From NCBI GenBank assembly GCA_900708905.1, contig CAADRB010000095.1, positions 84,966 to 148,965 of the forward strand: 64,000 nt of DNA. The letters run 5' to 3'. Numbering within the stretch: position 1 is the stretch's first letter; each line of letters starts with the position of its first letter. Source of the DNA: Hymenolepis diminuta (taxonomy: Eukaryota > Platyhelminthes > Cestoda > Cyclophyllidea > Hymenolepididae). The notes under the pieces were generated by a model. That model ran no database searches, was not told where the DNA came from, and saw nothing but the letters and a program-made list of their open reading frames with translations. Positions 36,934 through 48,489 of the stretch are shown here, piece after piece. The translations under genes were made by a program, and so were the position numbers.

Positions 36934-39900
36934 AACACAGAAAATATAACGTAAAGAATAGTTAGATGAATAACCAGATAGCTGTTATTCAGTCTTCTAA
37001 ACATTAATGTTTTAAATAAATGAACAAAGTGAATTACTTCCTTTTTTAAAGAAATATATAACCAAGTATGACGATTAACTTAAATAACACCCGAACAATC
37101 TTTGCAAAATTCAAGTTGTTCTGATTGGAACAGACGGAAAGAAGCACAAACTTGTTCTTGTGAAAGAATAATGATTAATAAAAACCCAAAAATCAAAAAT
37201 GGAATGTGCAGTCCCATCGTTCACTCATTCCCTTTTCAAACATCAGTGTCAATAATGAATAATCTGAAATTAAATTAAATTAAAGAGAAAATCACGATTT
37301 AAAAATTTGCTGTATCGTCTAGGCCAAATATGAGTCAGTTCACGAAAAACCGGAACATTTGTTAAGTAATTAGCTAGCCTCTCTTTATAAAACAGACGAA
37401 TGATTAAGAGTCAGGTTGGCCCTAAATGTAAAACATGAACAAATTCAAAAGGGTCGAGTGAATGCATTAATTATCTATGTGAGAGCAAATTTTCGTTCTC
37501 AGTTAAAATATACACCAAAGAAGGCTTTAAGACATTTTAAATAAAATTTACTCAATCACTAGCCTTTGGGCCATTTACTATTTCCATTTAATAAAATCAT
37601 TTATCAGTAGCCCTAAAATTTTATTTTAATCTTTTTAGCCTTTTAGCTACAGATGAACCAAATTCAAAATTATGACCAAGTGATAGATGTACTCATTTTA
37701 GTTTACTGGATGAATGGATTTTTGACACCGGGCAATATTTTATGGGAATGCAATCATATCTTCCTGATCAAGCCCTTTTCCAACGTTTATTTAAAATATT
37801 ACAGAGTAAAAGCTATAAATTAACCGATTTAATCATTAGTTATTTTAATTTAAATCCACTTCATTAGCAATCCTGCTTTCCCTAAATTTGCACAAATATT
37901 CTTTTGTAGCTTAAATAGACAATATTTAACTAAAAAAAATTTTGTAGAAAATCTCAGAGAAAAGAATAATATTAAGGCGTATTGATTTGAAAAACTCTAT
38001 TTTGGAATCATTTCTGATAACTACATACATTGTCTACCAGCTACTTATAAACAGATGAGTGCAATTTTCTCTTCGACGTTTGTTATTCCTATCAGACATC
38101 TACTAGGTTCACTCCTCTTCAATTCTTGTCGGTTAAACCCTACAGCCAGGTTTTTCGGCAAGTTTCTCCTACCTTCTGCTTTAATGCTTCCACTTCCCTT
38201 CTATTTCTTACTCTTTTATAAGTCTCTTTAAGGTACATTTACTAATCTTGGGCCTTTCTTCTTACTCAATGTTACTCTATATTTAATGATTCCAATATTA
38301 AGCTCTCTACAAGCTTACAAAGTTTGAGTTTTAATGGAAATAGATCAACTGTATTAAATAAATGGACTGTTTGAATATAGTGTCGAGTGTACTGAACGTA
38401 GTGATGAGTAATATTAGTGCATTTATGAAGGAAAAGGAAGCTTGCATTTAGTAATTAAAAATTTTTTTACATGCAAATGTTATATCAAAAGGTAGTAAAC
38501 TTGACCGTTTATAAAATTTGTCAGGAGCTTACTTGAAGATTAATTTTATATGGACATATTATTGCTGCATAAATAAGTCACACTGAAAAAGAGAGGAATG
38601 TGAATTTGAAATTCATAAAAAGATGAAATAATTTCAAATTCTATTAGTGAATAATTATTAGTCTTATTAACAGATAAGTAGCTATTTCTAATTCGTTCTT
38701 ATTAAGTAGTTATAATTATTAAATCAACGTGTGATTTGAGGTTTCGTAATGAATTAATTTGATGAATATGCATATGACTGGGATGGAGACAAACTTGAAG
38801 AATTTACTGTTAAGGAGAAAGAATGAAACACAAAGGTGCAATAACCGCAATATTTTTAAGATAAGCGGCAAAAAAACGGGAAATAAGTCTTAAGCTAGCA
38901 AAGATTTTGTCAGAAGATCAAAACTTAAGCCTGTTTAGTGGTAAATGACTGATTGAAATGTTAAACTTAATGCCGGAATAAGTCATCACTATGGTAAATA
39001 ATGATAATCGATAACGATAAAGATAACTCTGTTTTTATAAGTATCTTTAAATTTATATAATTCAGGCACATTTTTTACTATTTTGATTATAAGTGTGCTT
39101 ATGCGGGAGTGATAAATAGAGAAGTTTGGTTTTTCAATCAGTAGAAAATTAAAAAATTTAAGTTAATCTACTCTAGTTTATAGGGTTAACAAAGGGTAAT
39201 TGAAATATGATTTACATTTACTTTGAATGAACTTTGATTATTGATTCCTGTTTCACTAAATGCATCGAAAAAACTTCTTTTAAGGCGATTAGATATTGAA
39301 ATATACCAAGGTTTTACCTCTCCAGCACTTTCTACTCAGTTAATAATTTTCACATAGATTGCAGCCTGAACAAAATGGACTCCAAAAAAAGGGAATTAAA
39401 ATAAGAAATTCACAAATACAGGAACTAATTTTAAGGTTTATTGGTAAATAAATAAAAAAATTGTGTTAAAATTCATCCGCTGAACCTTTTAATCTTGAGA
39501 ATGAGTTCAATATGATAAATGACTCCGTTTAGGGAAGAACTCTACCAGTATTGTAATTAATATTTATTGGTACGTTAGGTCAAAATAAATAATAAGAAAC
39601 AAATATCCCTTATAGGTAAACAAAACATCATGAGCATTAATTTTTAAAGATTTCGATTTTTTCCAAAATTAATTTATCTATTTCGCATTTCATAATGGTC
39701 TGTTTGACATTATACATTCAATCCTTTGTTTTTATGGCCAGACATTTTCTTGAGCCGGAAATTAAATTTTGAATTACAAAACTTATGTTTACCACTAGCA
39801 AACATTAAATCATTTTAAATTGCAATCACTGACTAATAAAATTTACTTGAAAAATGAAGTTTGATATGAAAATTTATCTAAACATAAAACTGGGTGAGAA

Positions 39901-42900
39901 ATTACTAAGCATAGTGGATTGAAAATCTACCTGCCGTTGCACGACTAAAGCTCAAAAGGTAGAAAGGCATTATGTTTTGTCACATCGAAAGTTAAAAAAG
40001 ACATACTTTTTTAAAGGCATTTATGTAGCTTGACAGTTTATTACAAAATCTCCCTGAATTGAGAAAGCAAAAAACGAAATTCAATCAACTGATTTTCTTT
40101 ATTCTTATTGCTTGTACAACTATTTGAGTTTATTTTAAAATGTCGTTCTACCTCTATTTAAGCCATCGAAGTGCATGAACTGAAAAAACCCAAGTCGAGA
40201 TGTTCTGTTTTCCCCTGAGCCTTGATCTGCACAGTTGTTTATTATTTCTCGTAAAATCTTTTATGACTCGGATTGCAAACCGATTCAATGACGCAGTGCT
40301 ACAGCTGATTCAATATTGAGGCCGCTTCCACTGGTATTCAGTTTGCACTTACGTTAAGTCAAAGAATATTGAGTGGATTCAGAATCAATGATCAGTGCAA
40401 TGAGATTCAGAAATTTAATACCGTTTGGTTTGCTCTATGTCATTTAATAAGGTTTAGCTTGACTGAATATTGGCATGTTCCGCAAAGTATAATGTTAATG
40501 CCAGTTGACTGCTCTTGGCAGATCCAGATGTTATCAACAACCAATAATACAAACATCGTCATTTTAATATTTAGAAATTCTGATAGGTCTAAAATTAAAA
40601 TTAAATAAGGTTCATCAAATGCCCTGAGTTTATTATGAACATTTGCACTTTTCTCTCCTTCATGATCATTAATCTATTTCATTGTTAATGTGTTTTGATG
40701 CCATCCGATGATTAAAACTGTAATAGTTTTAATTGTAATGAAGAATGGATACCATTAAAAAGTCTTCATTTTGGACTAAAGAGAATATTACCTCGTTGAT
40801 AAATTATTCATAAATGGATTGAAAAAGTGACGGTCACTTTTAACACTATTTTACTAAAAATTTATTTGAATAAATTCGCAAAATTCTGGTAGAAACTAAG
40901 GGATGAAATGATTTCTAAGCTTTCTTATTACTGTTATGGCATTCTCTAACGGCCTGAGGACATCTTGAATGTAAGACAGTATTCCCTTTATAATATTATT
41001 AGATATAGTCTTAATACGAATAAAGATCTTTTTTGCACTTTAATAATATTTGTTTTAATACGAGACTGCAAGAAGAGGGGTTACCTAAAGTTCAATTAAA
41101 GCAGAACAGAAATAGATAATTTGGTTCAATGTCAGTGCAAGTTACTCAAGTCTAAGGTGGATATCAGAACGAAATTAACATCAAGATTCAATTTAGTCTA
41201 TTAAGATCTAATTTGATTTGGTTTTTCCGGATCCTATGTCGGGAATGACGTTTTTCTCTATATTTGTAACAATTATAACGTTTGAGGTTCATACATTTAT
41301 CATTCATCTGTAAAGCATCAACGGCCACGCGCATACACAGATTAAACACGTGTTTTTAAATTATCAGATGAGGTTATTATCCAACAAACATGGTGCATTT
41401 TTTTTAAATTGACGTATTCCGACTATCTAGTGACTTCTGTTGCTCAGATATTTCGGAATTAGATGTTAGGGAGTTCGGAGATAGATTTTAGCTAAGCATA
41501 ACTAACAACTAACATTGTAAATGGAAGACAGTTAGTGCAAATTAAGATTAGTAAAATATCAATCAGAATTAGCTTTAATTAGCCATCGAGTTTGAAATTA
41601 CCCTAAAAGTATATAATTTCCTGCTTAATGAAACGAATTGGATTTGTCAAAAAGGTTCATTTTCATACTCAGTTTCTCGTTAAATCTATAGTATTATTTA
41701 TAAAATACTTCTGGAAGAACAGAAAGACTTAGGCATTAGTGATATCATAAAACTAAGATAACCCATCCAATATATTTTGTATTTCGTGTCATAAAAATGT
41801 CTTCCACATCCATATATTGTATAGGAACGGTTGTAGTTTTTAGACCGAAACCACTATAAATTAATTCTGGGTGTTATGAAATTAATTTTGACAACGTAAA
41901 ACCGACTAGTTGGCAAATTAAAAACTAATAAGCAGATTAACGTGGTTAACTCCCGGAAAGGGATATATTTTAGTAATCATCAGCGTAGAATGAAGCAAAT
42001 TGTCAGGCTATTGCCCATTCAAATTTTACAAATGTAGAAATAGAAATAAAACTTCAGAATCCTTGTATTAGGAAATTATAATCTCTTATATGACCTATCC
42101 ACAGCAATACCAAGGGTATCTAATATCAAGTACCAGGATAATCCTGAACGTTGCAGAAATGCTTATCTTAGGATTATGCTCCAGCCGACACACGTCATTT
42201 AAAGACCTGTCTTTGTGGATTCCATTCCATTTTAATAAAACTTTTCCCAGTTCTCTTGCTCTAAAGTTTTTTCCAACTGAGCACATATTAAGAACAGAGA
42301 GAAAATAGCTCAAAATCATGAGTGATGTAAATTGTTTGATCTGGTTGGGTCTTTATAACTAAAATAATCAACAACGTCGAATCCACTTTCTAAAAGTGTA
42401 AATCAAAGTCAAGGACATTCTAGCAGCAACAGTGAAGTGTAAAGTGGCTAACTCTGTATGATGGTTTATAGAAAAGATGACAATGCTTGCGCACTATCGA
42501 CAGAATCAATGCTCCTCAGACGCAACAGTAACTTCAGTGCCCGATAACATATTAAGAGATAGTCCCGCCTCGTCTTATAAGGAGTGTAAAGCAGAGATTG
42601 ACCATGAAACCACGCGCCTATTCTGCGCTGCCAGATGTATATTTTCATACAATTATTCCAAATGCACTACGCCAAAGTAGGGCTTTAAAGTGATTACTAA
42701 AACAGTCTGCTGCGGCTAAGTAATAACGAGTAAGAAATGTGATTTAAATAATGAGAAAAAAATTAAAAAATTTAGTTTAATAAGTGGAGCAAGTGAAAAT
42801 ATAGCAGGTTAAATCAGTAGGAAAACTGGCTAACCGACTGGATTTCTGAATAACTTTTTGACCAATAAGATGATCAGTAGATATTTTTATTGACCTGCTA

Positions 42901-45348
42901 ATAATAGTAATGTATTCAAATCAAACAAAACTTTATTTTTGGTAAATTTCTCAAAACAATAGATTATTGACTAATCTGAAGCTGTTTTCTAATAAATATA
43001 TTCTGAAATAATGACAAGTTAAATATTCATAAAGGTCTCAACAATTTCTATCTTAAAATGAAGAAAAATAGCCACGCGAAATATCCTGAGCTAATAAAAG
43101 TAAAATATGTCATAAATCTTAATTCTAAATGCGCTTTCATTAAGAATAAAAATACATTCAATAAATTACCAATTTCTCATGCAAAAAAGTAATCTTCATT
43201 CAATTAACTAGCCATCAACGTTAATGAGAAAATGGCAGACAGGTTAAAAATACACGTTCAATCACGAAATATTTTGCGCATAAAAAAATTTTATTAATTA
43301 TTTCATTATTAATTATAGTAAGCAGTCTAGAGAATATACTACAAAAATTTAAAAATACTATTATAGTTTAAATATTTTTCCATCTGCTCGTTAACGAATT
43401 TATTTTCCATTCATATATTTAGAGTTCAAAATTGTTTAATGGTTAAAGAGATAACTGGTAATGAAAAATTAAGTCAACCTATTTAAGTATTTGTTTGATA
43501 AAAATACGAAATCAAAAAAGATATTTTCCATAAATTTCAAACAAAAAGTCATTTTGATAAAAATAAGAGCATGAACTTTGAGATTTTTAAAATAAGAGGA
43601 AGTAATGTAAATGCGCGTATGATTTTATGGCGTGGCCCTTTCTAATTATAGGCCAGAAGTGTGAAATCCCCGCAAAATTTGACTTTTCCGCAGTTTCTCT
43701 TAGATACTGACTATGACACGTAAAATATTCTTTCATGCACTGTTCTGCAATACTTTTTGAATAAAGGAAGATTTCTGCAGTAAGGATTTCTACGAGGAAA
43801 GACCTTTAATTTGTAGCCTAAGTTTTTAAATTTCTCTTTCCCGCCACATAAGTAAATGGTATGTCATGACAACATATTCCTTCATTCGCATGGTAGTATA
43901 TTTACGGTGTTCCGATCAAATGGATAAAAGAAATGAAACCAAAAATCATACACGGGTGTATGCAATAACTAAGTGTTATAAAAGAACAATATTTTCAATG
44001 ATTTAGCCTGATTGTTTCTGAAATATTTTTCGATCATTATTGAAGTAAAGAATGCCTTATTGGATATATGTAACCCTTCAATAACTTGGAGACCTGGGCC
44101 GATAAATCACTTCTGATCATTTATCTTTATTTCCATATTTATCTACAGGTCGACTTAAGTGAATAACAAAATTAACTCTAATAAGTGCTGTTTGCAGTAT
44201 TTTAACAAAATTGTATTTTATATACTGAAATTCAATATGACATTGATTGTTCGCGTCAACGGATGTTTTACCGAGAGCTGTTGAAAGCTGAATATTTTAC
44301 AAATACAAGACTTGAAACTTACTGAATCACGTTGTAACGCACCTTAACATACATGGGATTAGAAATCAGTCTTTACTCAGACAACTATATTAGGTTGACG
44401 TTTAGTTGTTAAAAGGCGATAAAAAGACGTATATTTTTGAGTTTTTGTTATATATTTCACAGTCCGATTGCAAGTTATTAATTATATTGCTGAAGTAATC
44501 ACTCATCTACAACAGCAGTGGTTGTAGTGATTCATCGATTGCGCCTAATTCAGTCAAACAGTTAATGTGTAACATCCACTCCTTTTATCTATGAAATGAT
44601 TCCCTAAATTTCATCCATCCAGATTTGTTCCTAGATTCCTGACCAGGGGAATTATATTTTCCTTCTGCTTTGATGATTATTGACGCAATAAATTTGATTT
44701 TTGATGAAGGCAATGATCAATTTTTCAAATCTAATCATCTGAAAGAAATGTAATTAAAACCTTTTCACTAGCAAGAATCTTTGATTGACCTTGGATTATG
44801 TAATAATTTTTACTATAGTTCAATCCTCCTTTCCGTGTTTGAAAAAGCAAATTTTTAAATTTTACAGGAAAGATTTCCACCGTCTTATTATTATTAAGAC
44901 TTAGTCTCTATCAGGAATTGTCAAAGTCTTCATGGCATTTAAATCGAAATTGATAATAGTCCCCTTAAATAAAGGCATACAGCTGAGTTAAATCTAAGAA
45001 ACTACAGCTGTTCAGAAAATTAATTAAATAACGAAATCTAATTTTGATTGGATAGCCTGTTTCATTTAGTTATCTTTGGTTTCCCTGGGAGAAGCAGAGT
45101 ATGTTTTAACTAGTACTAACAGAGAGCATGAAGTCATAGAAATACAGGGGAATTTATGAAATATAGATCGCACAAAATTATGCAGGAGTGACTCACCAGA
45201 TGTTTATACAACCACATCTATCGGGGTCACCGGACTCTCTTAGTAAACATATAAAGATAGAACTCGAGTTTGTTTATATCATTTCATTAGAGAACATAGG
45301 TTATAGAAAACCATAACATAAAATTATGAAATTCAAAATGGGGATATG
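36934..45348. other. Unassigned AT-rich stretch
   Basis: No gene supported. Pyrimidine-rich DNA with a TATA-like TTTTATAAG lies at 38090-38280. The patch 40190-40380 is less AT-rich but contains nothing recognisable. Frames at 42090-42319 overlap on both strands. The patch 42460-42690 is noted separately. Confidence 0.4.
42477..42680 (+). other. Less AT-rich island with open frames, unrecognised
   Basis: About 200 bases of distinctly higher G+C. One plus-strand frame starts at ATG 42477 and encodes 67 residues with five cysteines, including KECKAEIDHETTRLFCAARC. Another plus frame and a minus frame are also open, so the reading is ambiguous. It might be an exon, a decayed element or neither. 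Confidence 0.2.
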
Positions 45349-45350
45349 TA

Positions 45351-45380
45351 TCAGGTCGTAACAGAAGTTCTGTCCAATTT
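45351..45380 (+). repeat. 5' terminal inverted repeat
   Basis: TCAGGTCGTAACAGAAGTTC and ten more bases, directly after TA. It shares the core AACAGAAGTTC with the 3' repeat. Confidence 0.92.
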
Positions 45381-45439
45381 ATGAGCTGTGATTAGGGCAC
45401 GATTGGTTCAATTCAGCTTGTTTATGTTTTCTATCCTTA

Positions 45440-46302
45440 ATGTACACTCCAAATAAAGACCATATCAGGCATATATTACTGTTTCAATTTCATAAAAGAA
45501 GTACGACGAGCTTAGCAGCAGCAGAAATACTCAAAGACACTTATGGAAGTGATGTTGTGAATGAAAAGACCTGCAGAAGGTAATTTTCACTTTCACGTTT
45601 CAAAAATGATGACTTCAGACTGAAAAACGAACCGAGATCAGAATGCTAAAAAAACTCAATTCTGAGCAACTACAAGTTGACATTAATGAAAATCCAACGT
45701 GCAGTACTAGAGAACTGAGCAAAACCTTTAATGTAAGCTGTCATATGGCCATATATAGGAGAATGAAAAGACTTGGCTGGGGAAGTCTCAAAGGCTGGGA
45801 AATGGCTCCCCCCCCCCACACGATTTGTCAGATATTTACAAGCAACAGCATATGACCTGTTGAGTTTCACTGAGTTCTCGTGAACTACAGGCACCTTTTT
45901 TAGACCAAATCATAACTGAAAGCGACGAGAAGTGGATCCTTTGCAACAATATTAGGCGCAAAAGACTATGGCTAAGTCAAGACAGTGGTTCAAAGCCAAT
46001 TTCACAACCGAGAAGTTGACTGCAGCCGAAAAAATCCTTTGTGTGAATGGCGGGATTTGAAGGGAATTGTTTATTATGAACTAATGAGTGACAATCAAAC
46101 AATAACATCTAAAGTTTATTGTCAGGAGCTCATTCATTTAAAAGCAATTAACGGAAGGCAGGAAAACGGCCTTCTTAGATCAATCGAAAAGGAGTGATTC
46201 TGCACCATGATAATGCCAGATTCCATACTTCAAGAGCAAACAAAAATCTCATTTAGATGAGAAGATGTGATTAATAGAGATGGTGACTATGTTGAACATT
46301 AA
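45440..46302 (+). pseudogene. Mariner DD34D-type transposase pseudogene (cecropia-like)
   Basis: Transposase of the lineage that includes human SETMAR/Hsmar1. The ATG at 45440 opens a frame with HILLFQFHKRSTTSLAAAEI (N-terminal helix-turn-helix) and NEKTCRR, then a stop at the usual Trp. A +1 shift leads into LNSEQLQVDINENPTCSTRE and LSKTFNVSCHMAIYRRMKRL. The interdomain linker region is broken around a run of ten C at 45808-45817. The first catalytic Asp is in SDEKWIL (45924-45926) and the second in LHHDNARFHTS (46209-46211). The stretch that should carry YSPDLxPxDY with the third Asp is deleted; sequence jumps from SRANKNL to the C-terminal INRDGDYVEH and TAA at 46300-46302. Length is about 290 codons against about 345 usual. 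Confidence 0.9.
45808..45817 (+). repeat. C10 homopolymer in the transposase pseudogene
   Basis: Ten consecutive C where related genes encode the WVPH linker. It probably causes one of the frameshifts and its length may be uncertain in assembly. Confidence 0.85.
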
Positions 46303-46345
46303 ACGTATATATTTTCGACAAAATTTTTACTATAATTCAAATTAA

Positions 46346-46375
46346 AAACTGGACGGAACTTCTGTTGCAACTTGA
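46346..46375 (-). repeat. 3' terminal inverted repeat
   Basis: Reverse complement begins TCAAGTTGCAACAGAAGTTC; bounded by TA at 46376-46377. Confidence 0.92.
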
Positions 46376-47456
46376 TATGTGGGGATGAGGTCACGCCAAC
46401 CCATATTGATCTAAGCGAGCAGTCAACAGAATATCATGTTCAGGAAACGACAGTTATCAATTGAAATTAGCTCCAAAACCAGCATATGGCAATTAGACTA
46501 ATCAACTTAATAATTTTTTCCTCCAAGCTCTCTGCTATGATTCTTTTGTCGTTCTTTCGTGATATTTTTCATTAAGTTCTTCCTCGATAATAATAGCTGA
46601 TAAATACTTAAAGGGTAATTTCTTTTCTGTGAAGGCTAGAAAGAATAATGCAGAATTTATGCCCAATATTTTTGGTATAAAAAGAATTGAAATGAATATT
46701 CATACTCTCAGAGTATTTTAGACTAAATATTAGTAAAGAGGTGAGTGAGAGAAAACGAGGGAGGTTGTAAGTTTCAAGACTGTCAAAACCCAAGGAGGAG
46801 GAAAATCTGGACTAAGTTTGAGGCAAAAATTCTAAATTCTTGAAAGTTCACGCATTTCCTGTTTTATCTTTTATAGTAAAGGAAGTTGTCTTTTTACTCT
46901 GTTTTAAACTCACGGATTTGTGATTTATGAGAGGATTATTTTAAAGCTCACTAAGAGAAAGACAAATTGAAGAAATCTACAGCGGAGCTTTTATCAAGGA
47001 TTTGTCTAAAATTCCCCTTCTACCAATTAATTAAGTAACAGTCGAAGGGCTGCTTTTAGTAACTGCGTCAATCTATCGTTACTGATCGTGGACTTTTCGT
47101 TCATTAAACTTAAAAAAACATGCGCAATTAGCAGTTTATGATATTAAACGGGGCGAATATCATTGCCATTTTAATTAGAAATTTTTCATTTCTTCATAAA
47201 ATAGTCATAAAGAGATAAAATGCATTTTAATTGCGGCATTTTATGGGGGATTAGGCTATTAAGATACATTTTATTGCTTTCCATGGACATATTTGAGAAA
47301 CTAGTTCCTCTAATTAAGTAGACTACTTTAATTACAAATTAACTTATGTACTTACTTTATCGTACGCTAATAATAAGATTTCCTACAGCTTTGCTAATTT
47401 GAAAATTTTAATAATTCCACAATGTGATATTTTGGCTGGTCTAAAAATTCAAACAG

Positions 47457-47627
47457 GAACTCAACCAAATTCCTCAACGTACCTCTCAGGATTTCTGCCA
47501 AGGAGGATCAAATGAAAAGGCGCTAAAGGAATATAATTGGAACATTGCATACTCGACAGTAATTCATGCGAATCAAATGAGGGAGCAGTTTGGACATATG
47601 GAGAACGCCTATCATGTACCCTATAAA
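47457..47627 (+). CDS. Possible internal exon, unrecognised
   Basis: Bounded by an acceptor-like TTCAAACAG (AG at 47455-47456) and a donor-like AAA/GTAATA at 47627/47628. The 171 bases are exactly 57 codons, in one open frame. The peptide starts ELNQIPQRTSQDFCQGGSNE and includes NWNIAYSTVIHANQMREQFG. It has few of the Phe, Leu, Ile and Lys codons that dominate chance frames here. There is no early ATG. I recognise no family, and no partner exon could be matched by phase nearby. Confidence 0.25.
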
Positions 47628-48312
47628 GTAATAAACCCGTTATAACACATTACATTAATCGGACAATGGTTTGAGATGGAAAGAGATTTGGTCCGTGCAA
47701 TTCGAGAATTTTTCTTCTTAGTTAAGAAGATCGCATGATGTTGCCTTTTCGTAAGATCTTTTAAAGAGACTCGTATTGAATCCGATTTCAACCCAGAATG
47801 GCATTCTAATATGTGTAGTTTACCACTCTCGTCTTTTGTATTATTAATGGCACCCGGAAAATGGGCCCTAGACTTCTCTACCGATAGACGCGCTTGAAGA
47901 ACAGTGATCTCTTACGTGGGTTAAAAGCATTTATTTCCCTCCTGCATGCATTAAGGTGCGATTGGCGTGTCATATTTAATTATTTTAGTCTGAATTCTCT
48001 TGTGGTAGTAATTCACGTTTTTTGAGTTGCTAAACATTTTGGTTATGTCAGACCGTTTGAAGTACAGTGTCCCCTTTTGATTGATGTGCTTTAGTCAGGA
48101 TAGGAATCAAAAGTAGCTACTTACATTAGGTTCTTGACAGATAAGTAGCTTTTAAATCATATATAATTGACTTTTAATTGGCTCTTCAATTGTCGCAATT
48201 ACCCTTCCGTTAGTCAGAATTCAATGCCATCTTGTTTAGTAGTTCTTTCAACAAAGTTCGAAACAAATAATTACATCAGAGAAGATCTACGCATGTCGTA
48301 TGAAGTATTTAT

Positions 48313-48489
48313 ATGCTATATATAGACTGTATACGGAGACTTGCTCACACAGGCATGGTGGGACAGAGCGTACGTCCTGATCTGCGCATAGAACAAGACA
48401 GTGGTAAACGGGAACGAAGGAACTGGTATATATGCGTTGGCTTAAGATTAACCGATAGCAAGCAGGGTGGACTGATATTGATAGGCTGA
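48313..48489 (+). CDS. Small unrecognised open frame in a GC-richer island
   Basis: ATG at 48313, TGA at 48487-48489, 58 codons. The peptide is Arg- and Gly-rich (HTGMVGQSVRPDLRIEQDSG, then KRERRNWYICVG), unlike background translation in this AT-rich DNA. TATA-like sequences overlap its start (CTATATATAG at 48317-48326). On the opposite strand the same block could be read as a promoter-like region with TATAAATA. It could be a small gene, an exon, or an old retroelement piece. No family recognised. Confidence 0.24.
   Translation: MLYIDCIRRLAHTGMVGQSVRPDLRIEQDSGKRERRNWYICVGLRLTDSKQGGLILIG

Larger units (their letters stand above)
45351..46375 (+). mobile_element. Mariner element, cecropia/Hsmar1-like lineage (internally deleted)
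   Basis: Sharp ends: 30-base inverted repeats at 45351-45380 and 46346-46375 matching at 25 of 30 positions, each bordered by TA (45349-45350 and 46376-46377). The 1025-base length against about 1.28 kb for intact mariners indicates roughly a quarter of a kilobase missing. The interior carries a broken transposase gene. Well-matched ends with a gutted gene suit a copy that could once have been moved in trans. Confidence 0.93.

Noticed and set aside
42090..42319. Pair of opposite-strand frames of 72 and 74 codons
   Set aside because: They are complementary shadows of each other, with no recognisable motif and no splice or start context.
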